DNA from: Lysobacterales bacterium
GTDB lineage: Bacteria > Pseudomonadota > Gammaproteobacteria > Xanthomonadales > Marinicellaceae
DNA: 24,631 nt
Direction of reading: 5' to 3'
Assembly (NCBI GenBank): GCA_026990095.1
Contig: JALSIL010000137.1
Coordinates: 1 to 24,631 of the forward strand
A program made the translations under genes and the position numbers. Below are positions 1-9,101 of the stretch, in pieces; the stretch's first letter is position 1; the number at the start of each line of letters is the position of its first letter. A model generated the notes under the pieces. It worked only from the letters and a program-made list of their open reading frames with translations. It was not told the DNA's origin and did no database searches.

Positions 1-530
1 AACACCGAACCAAAGAAGGTGTAGATGAAAAATTTAATAGTGGCATAGACACGATTTGGACCGCCCCAAACACCGATGATTAAGAACATCGGGATTAACA
101 TCGCTTCAAAGAAGATGTAAAATAACATTGCATCTTGCGCACAAAAAACACCTATCATCATCGATTCTAGCATCAAAAATGCTGCCATGAACTGATGCAC
201 ATTTTTTTGTATCACTTTCCATGCCGATAATATGGTTAATACTGTAATAAAGGTTGTTAATACAATTAAGGGCATGGCGATACCATCAATGCCTAAGTGG
301 TAATTAATATTAAGCGTCGGAATCCACGTAAATTTTTCCACAAACTGCATAGCCGCCGTGGACTTATCAAAATTAATCCATAAAGGAATACTTAATAACA
401 AAGATATAAGTGATGAGGCTAAGGCAAACAGTCTTGCCATGGCAGCACGTTGAGGGCCTAAAGCCAAAATCCCAAAGGCTGCCAAAATGGGCAACCAAAT
501 TAATAGGCTAAGTAAAGATAAACTGCTCAT
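1..530 (-). CDS. nuoM: NADH-quinone oxidoreductase subunit M, N-terminal part (cut by window start)
   Basis: Partial gene: the first 176 codons are present and the rest lies beyond the window start. NuoM is one of the three antiporter-like membrane subunits of respiratory complex I and helps pump protons across the inner membrane. The visible protein starts MSSLSLLSLLIWLPILAA and is almost entirely hydrophobic helices. It contains the NuoM-type segment DAMLFYIFFEAMLIPMFLI, whose Glu is the conserved charged residue of the antiporter-like fold, followed by GVWGGPNRVYA. The ATG overlaps the nuoL stop as ATGA. An AGGAAG ribosome site lies about 9 bases upstream inside the end of nuoL, so it is probably translationally coupled. 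Identification rests on sequence style and position after nuoL. Confidence 0.95.
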   Translation of the reverse strand, partial: MSSLSLLSLLIWLPILAAFGILALGPQRAAMARLFALASSLISLLLSIPLWINFDKSTAAMQFVEKFTWIPTLNINYHLGIDGIAMPLIVLTTFITVLTILSAWKVIQKNVHQFMAAFLMLESMMIGVFCAQDAMLFYIFFEAMLIPMFLIIGVWGGPNRVYATIKFFIYTFFGSV

Positions 531-2482
531 AATACGTATCTTCCTATAAAGAATATAACTGCTGCGGCAATAACAAAGGCATAATGGTAAATGTAACCCG
601 ATTGCAATGGACGTATGGCTTTAGAAAAAGCATTAACCACTTTAGCTGATCCATTAACAATTAAACCATCAATCAATTTTGAATCCGACCATTTCCACAA
701 CATATTGCCCAATGCTACCAAGCCACCAGCAATATACTTTTGGTTAAAATCGTCAAACCCGTATTTGTTTTGTAAAATGTTATAAATAGGTCTAAAGGTT
801 TTCTTGGCATTTTCAGCTACCGAAATTTTCTTCAAATAAACATAAGTTGCCAAGGAAAAACCAGCTAAAGCTAAGAAGAAAGGCAATTGTGTTAAGCCGT
901 GTAAGGCAAAACTTGCTGCACCATGAAATTCGTTTTCTCCAATATGACTAATAACATCATTAGCCTGATTGACATGAATTGCATCTTTTAAAAACTCACC
1001 AAACAACATCGGCTCAATAGTTATCCAACCGATTATAACCGAAGGGATTGCCAACAATATTAATGGTAAGGTCACAACCCAAGGTGATTCTTTCAAATGA
1101 TCTTTGGTGTGGTTATCCATACGCTCTTTGCCGTGAAAAGTCAGATAAATCAATCTAAAACTATACAAAGCAGTAATGAAAACGCCAAGTAGCACAGCAA
1201 TATAAGCAAAGCTAGAACCCCAACGGGTTGAAGCATGTGTGGCTTCAATAATTATATCTTTGGAGAAGAAGCCTGAAAAACCAGGCATGCCAATTAATGC
1301 CAATGTTCCTATCCACATGGTAACAAAGGTCATTGGCATGTATTTTTTCAAGCCACCCATTTCACTCATGTCTTGTTTGTGGTGCATGGCAATAATCACC
1401 GAACCCGCTCCCAAGAACAACAAGGCTTTAAAGAAAGCATGGGTCATGAGATGAAAAATTGCAGCAGAATAAGCCGAAACACCCAAAGCAACAGTCATGT
1501 AACCCAATTGACTCAGAGTTGAATAAGCAATGACACGTTTTATATCGGTTTGCACGATTCCAATTAACCCCATAAAAAAGGCAGTAAAGGCTCCAACCAA
1601 CATGACAAAACTCAAAGCCGTATCCGACATTTCAAAAATTGGCGACATACGTGATACCATAAAAATACCCGCCGTTACCATGGTGGCGGCATGAATTAAA
1701 GCGGATATTGGCGTAGGTCCTTCCATCGAATCAGGCAACCACACATGCAAAGGTGCTTGGGCTGATTTACCCATCGCACCAATAAATAAACAAATGGCAA
1801 GAAAAGTCATCAATGACCACTCAACACCCGGAAAAATAGAAATAGTTTTATCAGCAAACTGTGGTAATTGTGCAAAAACTTCAGCATAATCTAATGTACC
1901 AAACGACATTGCAACAGCGGCAATTCCAAGTAAAAACCCAAAATCTCCGACTCTATTGACTAGGAATGCTTTCATGTTTGCAAAAATAGCAGATTCTTTT
2001 TTGAACCAAAAACCAATTAAGAGGTAAGAAACTAATCCAACCGCCTCCCAACCAAAAAACAGTTGCAAGAAGTTGTTTGACATCACCAACATCAACATGG
2101 CAAAAGTGAACAAAGAGATATACGCAAAAAAACGTTGATAACCAGGGTCTTCTTGCATGTAACCAATAGTGTAAATATGCACCATTAATGAAACAAAAGT
2201 CACAACACTCATCATTACTAATGTTAATGAGTCAATCATAAAACCTACATTAAGTGACACATCACCCGTTACCATCCAGGTATAAACATTTTGGTTAAAA
2301 GCGGTGATTTCACCATTTAAGAAGGACAATAACAACGCAATGGATAAACCACAAGAGACCGCAACCGATGCAATGGTTACAACATGTGAGCCAACTTTAC
2401 CAATTTTTCGTCCTAAAAACCCAGCAATTATAGCACCAACCAGTGGCGATAAGGCAATGATTAATAAGGTATTCATGCTCAT
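527..2482 (-). CDS. nuoL: NADH-quinone oxidoreductase subunit L
   Basis: 651-residue antiporter-like subunit at the distal end of the complex I membrane arm. It carries one of the proton channels and the long lateral helix. The central proton-translocation domain is intact: FFGWEAVGLVSYLL puts the conserved Glu at residue 146, and GAMGKSAQAPLHVWLPD puts the conserved Lys at 239, followed by MEGPTPISALIHAATMV. The C-terminal part (about 530-651) has the transmembrane anchor expected of NuoL. The start at 2482 is preferred to the Met two codons later because AAAGGGG sits 6 bases upstream of it. Three bases separate it from the nuoK stop, and its own stop overlaps nuoM as ATGA. Length is close to the usual 610-660. 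Confidence 0.97.
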   Translation of the reverse strand: MSMNTLLIIALSPLVGAIIAGFLGRKIGKVGSHVVTIASVAVSCGLSIALLLSFLNGEITAFNQNVYTWMVTGDVSLNVGFMIDSLTLVMMSVVTFVSLMVHIYTIGYMQEDPGYQRFFAYISLFTFAMLMLVMSNNFLQLFFGWEAVGLVSYLLIGFWFKKESAIFANMKAFLVNRVGDFGFLLGIAAVAMSFGTLDYAEVFAQLPQFADKTISIFPGVEWSLMTFLAICLFIGAMGKSAQAPLHVWLPDSMEGPTPISALIHAATMVTAGIFMVSRMSPIFEMSDTALSFVMLVGAFTAFFMGLIGIVQTDIKRVIAYSTLSQLGYMTVALGVSAYSAAIFHLMTHAFFKALLFLGAGSVIIAMHHKQDMSEMGGLKKYMPMTFVTMWIGTLALIGMPGFSGFFSKDIIIEATHASTRWGSSFAYIAVLLGVFITALYSFRLIYLTFHGKERMDNHTKDHLKESPWVVTLPLILLAIPSVIIGWITIEPMLFGEFLKDAIHVNQANDVISHIGENEFHGAASFALHGLTQLPFFLALAGFSLATYVYLKKISVAENAKKTFRPIYNILQNKYGFDDFNQKYIAGGLVALGNMLWKWSDSKLIDGLIVNGSAKVVNAFSKAIRPLQSGYIYHYAFVIAAAVIFFIGRYVL

Positions 2483-2485
2483 AAT

Positions 2486-2788
2486 CTACCCCTTTAACTC
2501 GTTTAAGTTATCTACTTCCAGCGATTGACGCTGACGGAAAATAACAATCAATATTGCCAATCCAATCGCAGCCTCTGCTGCTGCAACCGTAAGAATAAAG
2601 AAAACAAAAACTTGCCCTTGCACATCATTAAGATAACTGGAAAATGCAATGAAATTAATATTAACCGACAACAACATCAACTCAATTGACATAAGTAAAA
2701 TCAAAACGTTTCTGCGGTTGATAAAAATGCCCGCGATACTGATGACGAATAACACGCCAGCGAGCACCAAATAATGAATAAGACTCAT
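2486..2788 (-). CDS. nuoK: NADH-quinone oxidoreductase subunit K
   Basis: 100-residue, three-helix membrane subunit of complex I, homologous to mitochondrial ND4L. It forms part of the proton path next to NuoJ and NuoN. The two intramembrane glutamates known to be essential in NuoK are present: Glu36 in LMSIELMLL and Glu72 in TVAAAEAAIGLA. The length is exactly that usual for the family. Its ATG overlaps the nuoJ stop codon by one base (TAATG), a junction type that recurs through this operon. A longer open frame overlapping its start is a shadow. Confidence 0.97.
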   Translation of the reverse strand: MSLIHYLVLAGVLFVISIAGIFINRRNVLILLMSIELMLLSVNINFIAFSSYLNDVQGQVFVFFILTVAAAEAAIGLAILIVIFRQRQSLEVDNLNELKG

Positions 2789-3432
2789 TATTCTTCACCT
2801 CCAATATTGTTGCCACGTTCAGCATCCATTTTAACCACACGCATGCGGTCCTTGGCTTTAACGTGAACCTGAGATTCTGGATTGATTCTTTTGTAATCAT
2901 CGCGACGTCTCAAGGTTAATAAGATAGCTGCGACAATTGCCACTAACAAAACTACTGATGCCAATTCGAATGGTAATGTATATTTCATAAACAAACTAGT
3001 TGCCACCTCTTTGACATTACTATGCCCAAGGGCATGTTTAACCAAATCATCTTGAGGAACAACATCGACTAATTTATTTCCTAACAACAAAATCATTTCA
3101 ATGCCCATAACTAAAGCAACAAGCAAGCCCACTTTTGTATACTTACTCATGCCTGATGTTGATTTAATTTTTACATCTAACATCATGATAACGAACAAAA
3201 ACAAAACCATTACAGCTCCAACATACACTAAAACAAGTGTTAAGGCTAAAAATTCTGCTTCCAACAACATCCACAACGCTGCGGCACTGAAAAAAGCCAG
3301 AATTAAAAAAAGGGCTGAATAGATTGAATTACGCATGGTAACAACTGCCAATGCTGCACCAATCAATATTGCCGAATAAACATAAAAGAGCATGATTTGG
3401 TAAAATTCACCTGATAATAAATATTCAATCAT
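2788..3432 (-). CDS. nuoJ: NADH-quinone oxidoreductase subunit J
   Basis: 214-residue membrane subunit of complex I (ND6 homologue). About five hydrophobic helices occupy residues 10-165. They include the conserved third helix region EFLALTLVLVYVGAVMVLFL, where a pi-bulge forms during coupling in known structures. The last 40 residues are charged and predicted to be cytoplasmic (DDYKRINPESQVHVKAKDR), which is normal for gammaproteobacterial NuoJ. The start codon follows the nuoI stop with no spacer, and the stop overlaps nuoK as TAATG. Confidence 0.96.
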   Translation of the reverse strand: MIEYLLSGEFYQIMLFYVYSAILIGAALAVVTMRNSIYSALFLILAFFSAAALWMLLEAEFLALTLVLVYVGAVMVLFLFVIMMLDVKIKSTSGMSKYTKVGLLVALVMGIEMILLLGNKLVDVVPQDDLVKHALGHSNVKEVATSLFMKYTLPFELASVVLLVAIVAAILLTLRRRDDYKRINPESQVHVKAKDRMRVVKMDAERGNNIGGEE

Positions 3433-3918
3433 TTATCTGTACTCCGCATCGTTTTTTCGGGCATTTGCGATTTCATTTTCGCGCAAATCACCAATAGCTA
3501 ATAATTGTCCCTTATCCAAAACATTTTTATCTTTGCCTTCAAAGTGAAACTCGTGAATATCGGTTAAAACAATGGAATCAACTGGACACGATTCTTCACA
3601 AAATCCACAATAAATACACTTGAATAAATCAATTTCGTATTTAGTTGTGCGTCTGGAACCATCATCACGCATTTCTGAATCTATGCTAATAGCCAAGGCA
3701 GGGCAAACTGCTTCGCACAACTTACAAGCTATACAGCGTTCTTCACCATTTTCATAGCGGCGCAGTGCGTGCAAACCTCTAAATCTATCTGACTTGGGAG
3801 TTTTTTCCTCAGGATAGCGTATGGTAAATTTACGTTTAAAGAAATACTTGCCCGTAACAGTCATACCCTTGAGTAGTTCTTTAAGAGTTAAACTTTTTAA
3901 ATACCTAAAAATTTTCAT
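3433..3918 (-). CDS. nuoI: NADH-quinone oxidoreductase subunit I (two 4Fe-4S clusters N6a/N6b)
   Basis: 161-residue ferredoxin-like subunit of the complex I connecting arm. It carries electrons towards cluster N2 in NuoB. Two complete 4Fe-4S motifs are visible: CIACKLCEAVCP (Cys62, 65, 68, 72) and CIYCGFCEESCP (Cys101, 104, 107, 111). The start chosen is the ATG at 3918, with AGGTGG nine bases upstream and five bases after the nuoH stop. A GTG seven codons earlier would overlap nuoH and lacks comparable signals. The N-terminal region KIFRYLKSLTLKELLKGMT fits the membrane-associated helix of the family. Confidence 0.96.
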   Translation of the reverse strand: MKIFRYLKSLTLKELLKGMTVTGKYFFKRKFTIRYPEEKTPKSDRFRGLHALRRYENGEERCIACKLCEAVCPALAISIDSEMRDDGSRRTTKYEIDLFKCIYCGFCEESCPVDSIVLTDIHEFHFEGKDKNVLDKGQLLAIGDLRENEIANARKNDAEYR

Positions 3919-3923
3919 ATCAA

Positions 3924-4952
3924 TTATCCACCTATCCACATAGGTTTATAAACTTTAATTACTGCCACTACCATTATCCAAAAAATCGTAATTGGAATAA
4001 AAATTTTCCAGCCCAATCGCATGATTTGATCGTAACGGTAGCGAGGGAATGTGGCACGAAACCACAAATATAAAAGTAAAAAGAACCCCGTTTTCATAAA
4101 GAACCACAAGATACTCGGTTGCGCTATCCACGATTCACCTGTAAAAGGAGAATACCATCCCCCCATAAACATGATGGTAGTTAATGATGAAATCATTATC
4201 ATGTTAGCGTATTCACCTAAGAAAAATAAGGCAAATGCGGCACCTGAATATTCGACATGGAATCCTGCGACAATTTCAGACTCACCTTCTGCCACATCAA
4301 ACGGCGCACGGTTAGTTTCTGCAACACCTGATATAAAATAAATGACAAAAAGAGGCAAAAGAGGAATAAAGAACCAGCTCAATAGACCACCTGATTGTGC
4401 ATGAACAATAGTAGTTAAATTTAAGGAGCCTGCTGCAATTAACACACCTACTAAAGCAAAACCCATAGAGATTTCATAGGAAACAATTTGTGCTGCCGAA
4501 CGTAAAGCACCCAATAAGGCATACTTAGAATTCGATGCCCATCCCGCTATAATCACGCCATAGACACCCAAAGAAGTCATGGCTAAAATATAAACAAGTC
4601 CTGCATTAATATCTGCCAACACCAATCCATCGCTAAAAGGCACAACTGCCCAAGCCGCAAAGGCAGTCGCCAGAGTTATCACGGGAGCCATTAAGAATAA
4701 AAACTTATTGGCATTGGCTGGGAAAATTATTTCTTTTAGTAATAACTTAACCGTATCGGCAAAAGGTTGAGCCAACCCCCACAGTTTAAATCCAAATAAG
4801 CCCACTCGATTAGGTCCCATTCTGCCTTGCATAAAACCAATCACACGGCGTTCAGCATAAGTTAAATAAGCCACTACGATGATTAAAGGTAAAACTATGG
4901 CTACAATTTTGAGCAAAGTCCAAATAATCATCCATATTTGATCCCAAATCAT
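3924..4952 (-). CDS. nuoH: NADH-quinone oxidoreductase subunit H
   Basis: 342-residue membrane subunit (ND1 homologue). It joins the peripheral and membrane arms of complex I and lines the quinone chamber. Family hallmarks are AYLTYAERRVIGFMQGRMGP near the N-terminus, NRVGLFGFKLWGLAQPFAD, and the acidic quinone-chamber loop FDVAEGESEIVAGFHVEYS around residues 210-235, followed by FLGEYANMI. About eight hydrophobic helices span the protein and the length is typical. Its ATG overlaps the nuoG stop as ATGA. Its last codons carry the AGGTGG ribosome site used by nuoI. Confidence 0.97.
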   Translation of the reverse strand: MIWDQIWMIIWTLLKIVAIVLPLIIVVAYLTYAERRVIGFMQGRMGPNRVGLFGFKLWGLAQPFADTVKLLLKEIIFPANANKFLFLMAPVITLATAFAAWAVVPFSDGLVLADINAGLVYILAMTSLGVYGVIIAGWASNSKYALLGALRSAAQIVSYEISMGFALVGVLIAAGSLNLTTIVHAQSGGLLSWFFIPLLPLFVIYFISGVAETNRAPFDVAEGESEIVAGFHVEYSGAAFALFFLGEYANMIMISSLTTIMFMGGWYSPFTGESWIAQPSILWFFMKTGFFLLLYLWFRATFPRYRYDQIMRLGWKIFIPITIFWIMVVAVIKVYKPMWIGG

Positions 4953-7291
4953 ACACTATCTCCCACAATTAAAGTGACATTTAAGGCATCGGTTCGTAAC
5001 CCCACACATTTATGCACATGGACAGAACCTGCTGGCACATTATCATCAATATTGGCAAAAAGGGATTGGCTGATGGTATCGCCGTCGACTTCTTGATTAA
5101 CAATTATCTGCATGGCATTTTCAATACCTAATTTTTTCGCATCAACTGAATTTATATTTAAATTATCCGTACTGGCATGAACCGTATCTTGCAAAGGCTG
5201 CGAACGTCTGGTCAACATATCGACATCATAAATGCTTATCTCATTAAACAAGACGAAATCTGTTACATCTAACGTATCAACCTTAACATCGACATTAATT
5301 TGACCAGCATGAACTTTAAGTTTTGCCACTTCATCTGTTATTTCATCAATGGCATCGTAACTAAAGCCATCGACATTTAACATATTACCTAGCACCCGTA
5401 AAACACGCCAACCTGGTTTTGTTTCATTGGGTAATTTTGCCGCAGGAGCAAATTTTTGCATCTGTGTAAAATTATTAAAATAACTACCAGCCACCTCTGA
5501 GGCTAAACCAATAGGCAAAATCACATCGGCGACTTTTTTCATGTTGTCATCGGCAAAACTCGTCATCAAAACAACCGAATCAGCATCTTCTAACTTGATT
5601 TGAGCACCATAAGCATTGGCAAAATCATCATTTTCTGCTTGGTAAATCAAAAATGACTTGGCATCGCTGGCTAAAATATTAGCCACATTGTTTTGTGCAC
5701 TCATGCCACAAATTTCGGCGCCAACCGCATTGGCACCACTTGCCATTTCATAAACTTTGCCGTTTGTTTGGCTGGATAACCACGCAACTAAGGCTTTAAT
5801 CAAGCCCGCTTGCGGGTGATTGTTGGCAATCTGACCAATAACAAACAGCACATTATTGTCTTTTGCCAGCAAAGCTTTGGCTAAATTATTAAGGTTTTCA
5901 TCGGTGTTTTGGGTATTTATCCACTCACCCAATTCACCATCAACTTGGTGCTTGCTTAAATCAGCAACACAATGAGCCAAAGAACCCAAACCCTGCACCC
6001 AGTCAATTTGATTGCCAACAAAATGATGGAATGTTTCAAAATTAAAATGGTATTGTTTGGGGTTGAAAATTGAAACTTTTGCACCGTTCTTCAACCACGA
6101 TTGGCGTATTCTGTGGGCTAAAATAGGCTGTTCGTGACCCACATGTGAACCAATTAAAACAATTTGTTGGTTGTCTGCGACTTCATCCAAGTTTAAATCC
6201 ATACGTGGCAAACGGTTGTTTTGACTAAAATCCGCCTGCCCTAAGCGGTAATCAATATTATCACAACCCAATGCCTTAAATAATTTGTGCAACAAGAAAT
6301 ATTCTTCATTGGTTGATTGATTGCCTGCTAAAACTGCGGTATTGTTGGCATCATGGGCTTGCAATTTACGCACCGCAAAATCCATTGCCGTTGCCCAATC
6401 GGTTTCTTTCCACTCGCCGTTTTCTTTTATCATTGGAACCGTCATTCTATCATCGGCATCTTGACCCAAAACACCGTATCGGTCTCGGTCAGAAATCCAC
6501 GCTTCGTTTAATGCTTCGTTATCGCGTGGAACGGTGCGCAAGATTTTGCCATGACGTGTGTGGTAATAAAGGTTAGAGCCAATGGCATCGTGCATGGAAA
6601 CACCTTGTGCCGACATCAGTTCCCAAGCCCGTGCTTTAAAACGGAACGGTTTGTTGGTTAATGCACCAACTGGGCACAAATCTATGATATTACCTGACAT
6701 AACCGAATCAATGGAACGCCCAACAGCCGTGCCAATTTGGGTTCTATCGCCTCGCCCTATTCCGCCGAGTTCATCGGTGCCAGTAATTTCATCCAAAAAT
6801 CTGACACAACGTGTACAGGTGATGCAACGTGTCATGTCAGTTGAAATTAAAGAGCCAATATTTTCATCAACGGCAACTCGTTTAGAATCAACATAACGAG
6901 ATACCCCTCGTCCATAACCCATAGACTGGTCTTGCAATTCGCACTCACCGCCTTGGTCACAAATCGGACAATCCAGCGGATGGTTAATCAACAAAAACTC
7001 CATCACATTGCGTTGGGCATCAATGGCACGCTTGGATTTAGTGTACACCTTCATATCAGGCATCACAGGCGTAGCACAAGCGGGCAATGGTTTTGGAACT
7101 TTTTCGACATCGACCATGCACATGCGGCAATTGGCTGCGATGGATAATTTTTTGTGGTAACAGAATCGTGGAATACTGATGCCGTTGTTGTCAGCGGCTT
7201 CAATCACCATTGAACCACGTGGCACAATCATTTCTTTGTCATCAATTTCGATGCGTACCATGTTATCTGGGATTTTATTCTCAGCAGACAT
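4949..7291 (-). CDS. nuoG: NADH-quinone oxidoreductase subunit G (Fe-S/molybdopterin-type)
   Basis: 780-residue subunit of the complex I peripheral arm. Cluster ligands can be read in order: 2Fe-2S cluster N1b (Cys44, 55, 58, 72), 4Fe-4S N5 with its histidine (His104, Cys108, 111, 117), and 4Fe-4S N4 (CITCTRC at 156, 159, 162, and Cys206 in CPVGAL). From about residue 220 it becomes a molybdopterin-oxidoreductase-like domain without cofactor. The extra N7 cluster cysteines of E. coli NuoG are absent: the segment after RAWELMSAQG has no Cys. The start is supported by a strong AGGAGG six to seven bases upstream and a TAATG overlap with nuoF. The C-terminal third (about 500-780) is more divergent than the cluster-bearing region. 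Confidence 0.96.
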   Translation of the reverse strand: MSAENKIPDNMVRIEIDDKEMIVPRGSMVIEAADNNGISIPRFCYHKKLSIAANCRMCMVDVEKVPKPLPACATPVMPDMKVYTKSKRAIDAQRNVMEFLLINHPLDCPICDQGGECELQDQSMGYGRGVSRYVDSKRVAVDENIGSLISTDMTRCITCTRCVRFLDEITGTDELGGIGRGDRTQIGTAVGRSIDSVMSGNIIDLCPVGALTNKPFRFKARAWELMSAQGVSMHDAIGSNLYYHTRHGKILRTVPRDNEALNEAWISDRDRYGVLGQDADDRMTVPMIKENGEWKETDWATAMDFAVRKLQAHDANNTAVLAGNQSTNEEYFLLHKLFKALGCDNIDYRLGQADFSQNNRLPRMDLNLDEVADNQQIVLIGSHVGHEQPILAHRIRQSWLKNGAKVSIFNPKQYHFNFETFHHFVGNQIDWVQGLGSLAHCVADLSKHQVDGELGEWINTQNTDENLNNLAKALLAKDNNVLFVIGQIANNHPQAGLIKALVAWLSSQTNGKVYEMASGANAVGAEICGMSAQNNVANILASDAKSFLIYQAENDDFANAYGAQIKLEDADSVVLMTSFADDNMKKVADVILPIGLASEVAGSYFNNFTQMQKFAPAAKLPNETKPGWRVLRVLGNMLNVDGFSYDAIDEITDEVAKLKVHAGQINVDVKVDTLDVTDFVLFNEISIYDVDMLTRRSQPLQDTVHASTDNLNINSVDAKKLGIENAMQIIVNQEVDGDTISQSLFANIDDNVPAGSVHVHKCVGLRTDALNVTLIVGDSV

Positions 7292-8568
7292 TAAGCAACC
7301 TCCTCAACCATCGAACGTCCATGCTCAACATAATATTCAAATTCATCCCAATATTTTGCCAAAATACCTTGTACTGGCCACGCCGCAGCTTCTCCAAAAG
7401 CACAAATGGTATGGCCTTCGATTTGATTGGCAGCTGTACGTAACATTTTGACATCTTCAATCGTGGCTTTGCCATCTAAAATTCGGGTTAAAACACGGTA
7501 CATCCAACCAGTTCCTTCACGGCAAGGTGTGCATTGCCCACACGATTCCATGTAATAAAAACGCGATAATCGCTGGCAAACCTTGACCATACAAGTGGTG
7601 TCGTCCATCACAATAACGGCACCAGAACCCAAGCCCGAACCTGCTTGCCCAATAGCATCATAATCCATCGTAATGCCCATCATGGTTTCGGCGGTTAAGA
7701 CTTTCATGGAAGAACCGCCTGGAATAACGCACTTCAATGTGCGACCAGGACGCATTCCGCCTGCCATTTCTAACAAATCTTTAAAAGGTGTGCCTAATGG
7801 AATTTCAAAATTGCCTGGATTTTTAACATGACCCGAAACTGAAAAACATTTCACCCCACCGTTGTTGGGTTTGCCTAATTCTAAAAACCATTGTGCACCT
7901 TTGGTCATTATTAAGGGAACTGAGGCAAAAGATTCGGTATTATTAATGGTGGTTGGCTTGCCATAAATACCAAAATTGGCAGGAAATGGCGGTTTAAAAC
8001 GTGGTTGACCTTTTTTACCTTCAAGCGATTCCATCAAAGCGGTTTCTTCGCCACAAATATAAGCACCAGCGCCAATGACACCATAACAGTCAAAGTCAAT
8101 GCCAGAATCCATGATGTTTTTGCCCAACAAACCCGCCGTATAAGCATCTTTTAAGGCTTGTTCAAAAGCTTCAAATGGTTCGTGGTGAAATTCGCCACGC
8201 AAATAATTGTAACCAACGGTTGCACCCATAGCATAAGCACCAATTGCCATGCCTTCGATAACCGCATGAGGGTTATAACGTAAAATATCTCGGTCGTGGC
8301 AAGTGCCCGGCTCGGATTCATCCGAGTTGCACAGCACGTATTTTTGTCCAGGGGCTTTTTTCGGCATAAACGACCATTTTAAGCCTGTTGGAAAACCAGC
8401 ACCACCTCGTCCTCGCAAGGCTGAGGCTTTAACAGTGTTAATGATTTCGTCTTGGTCGGTTTTTTCAGAGATGATTTTTTTCCATGCTACATAACCGCCT
8501 CTGTCCAGATAATTTTGTAAGCTCGCGTCTTTTGCAGGATTTAAACTGACATGAATTTGTTCAACCAT
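7291..8568 (-). CDS. nuoF: NADH-quinone oxidoreductase subunit F (NADH/FMN-binding)
   Basis: 425-residue subunit that binds NADH and FMN and is the electron entry point of complex I. The glycine-rich FMN/NADH loop is GRGGAGFPTGLKWSF (residues 53-67). VLCNSDESEPGTCHDRD and GAGAYICGEETALMESLEG are classic NuoF motifs. The N3 4Fe-4S ligands are Cys343, 346 and 349 in ESCGQCTPCREGTGW, with the fourth at Cys389 in EGHTICAFGEAAAWP. Both ends are TAATG overlaps, with nuoE before and nuoG after. The length is standard, with no sign of fusion or truncation. Confidence 0.98.
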   Translation of the reverse strand: MVEQIHVSLNPAKDASLQNYLDRGGYVAWKKIISEKTDQDEIINTVKASALRGRGGAGFPTGLKWSFMPKKAPGQKYVLCNSDESEPGTCHDRDILRYNPHAVIEGMAIGAYAMGATVGYNYLRGEFHHEPFEAFEQALKDAYTAGLLGKNIMDSGIDFDCYGVIGAGAYICGEETALMESLEGKKGQPRFKPPFPANFGIYGKPTTINNTESFASVPLIMTKGAQWFLELGKPNNGGVKCFSVSGHVKNPGNFEIPLGTPFKDLLEMAGGMRPGRTLKCVIPGGSSMKVLTAETMMGITMDYDAIGQAGSGLGSGAVIVMDDTTCMVKVCQRLSRFYYMESCGQCTPCREGTGWMYRVLTRILDGKATIEDVKMLRTAANQIEGHTICAFGEAAAWPVQGILAKYWDEFEYYVEHGRSMVEEVA

Positions 8569-9101
8569 TAGTCTTTCTCCTGCAATTCATTCAATAATCT
8601 ATTGACTTCATCTTCGCTGAGTTTTTCGTGGTAATGACCATCGACCAGCATCACAGGAGCACCCACACAAGCAGCGACACATTCTTCTTCCTTAACCAAC
8701 ATGATTTTGCCATCTTTGGTGGTTTCTCCGAGTTTTATGCCTAAATTTTTCTCCGCTGCTGCCACAACCTTATCGGCTCCATTGAGCATACAGGAAATAT
8801 TGGTGCAAATGGAGACCTTGTGTTTGCCACAACTTTGAGTATGGAACATGCTGTAAAAACTCGCTGCTTCATAAACCCAAATCGGTGGAATTTCCAAATA
8901 TTGTGCCACAGCCGTCATGATGTCTTTGCTTAACCAACCCTCATTTTGTTCTTGGGCAACATGCAATGCACCTATTACTGCGGAACGTCTTTGATCAATT
9001 GGGTATTTTTTTAACCACCCATCAATGTGTTTTTTTGTCTCTGCCGTGAGCAACTCATTGGCGAGAGTTTTGTCTTTTTCTTGTGGATTTACTTGATACA
9101 T
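8568..9101 (-). CDS. nuoE: NADH-quinone oxidoreductase subunit E (2Fe-2S)
   Basis: 177-residue thioredoxin-like 2Fe-2S subunit that pairs with NuoF in the NADH dehydrogenase module. The four ligands of cluster N1a are Cys99 and Cys104 (SICTNISC) and Cys141 and Cys145 (EECVAACVGAPVM). The helical N-terminal half contains the family's RRSAVIGALHVAQEQNEGWL. The start overlaps the nuoD stop (TAATG) and the stop overlaps nuoF the same way, so D, E and F are probably made in coupled fashion. Length is normal. Confidence 0.97.
   Translation of the reverse strand: MYQVNPQEKDKTLANELLTAETKKHIDGWLKKYPIDQRRSAVIGALHVAQEQNEGWLSKDIMTAVAQYLEIPPIWVYEAASFYSMFHTQSCGKHKVSICTNISCMLNGADKVVAAAEKNLGIKLGETTKDGKIMLVKEEECVAACVGAPVMLVDGHYHEKLSEDEVNRLLNELQEKD

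Noticed and set aside
3919..3939. Longer nuoI starting at GTG inside nuoH
   Set aside because: The ATG at 3918 has AGGTGG upstream and gives the normal family N-terminus.
6560..6640. Missing N7 cluster cysteines in NuoG as a defect
   Set aside because: N7 is absent from most bacterial and mitochondrial complex I and is not needed for activity; all other cluster ligands are present.
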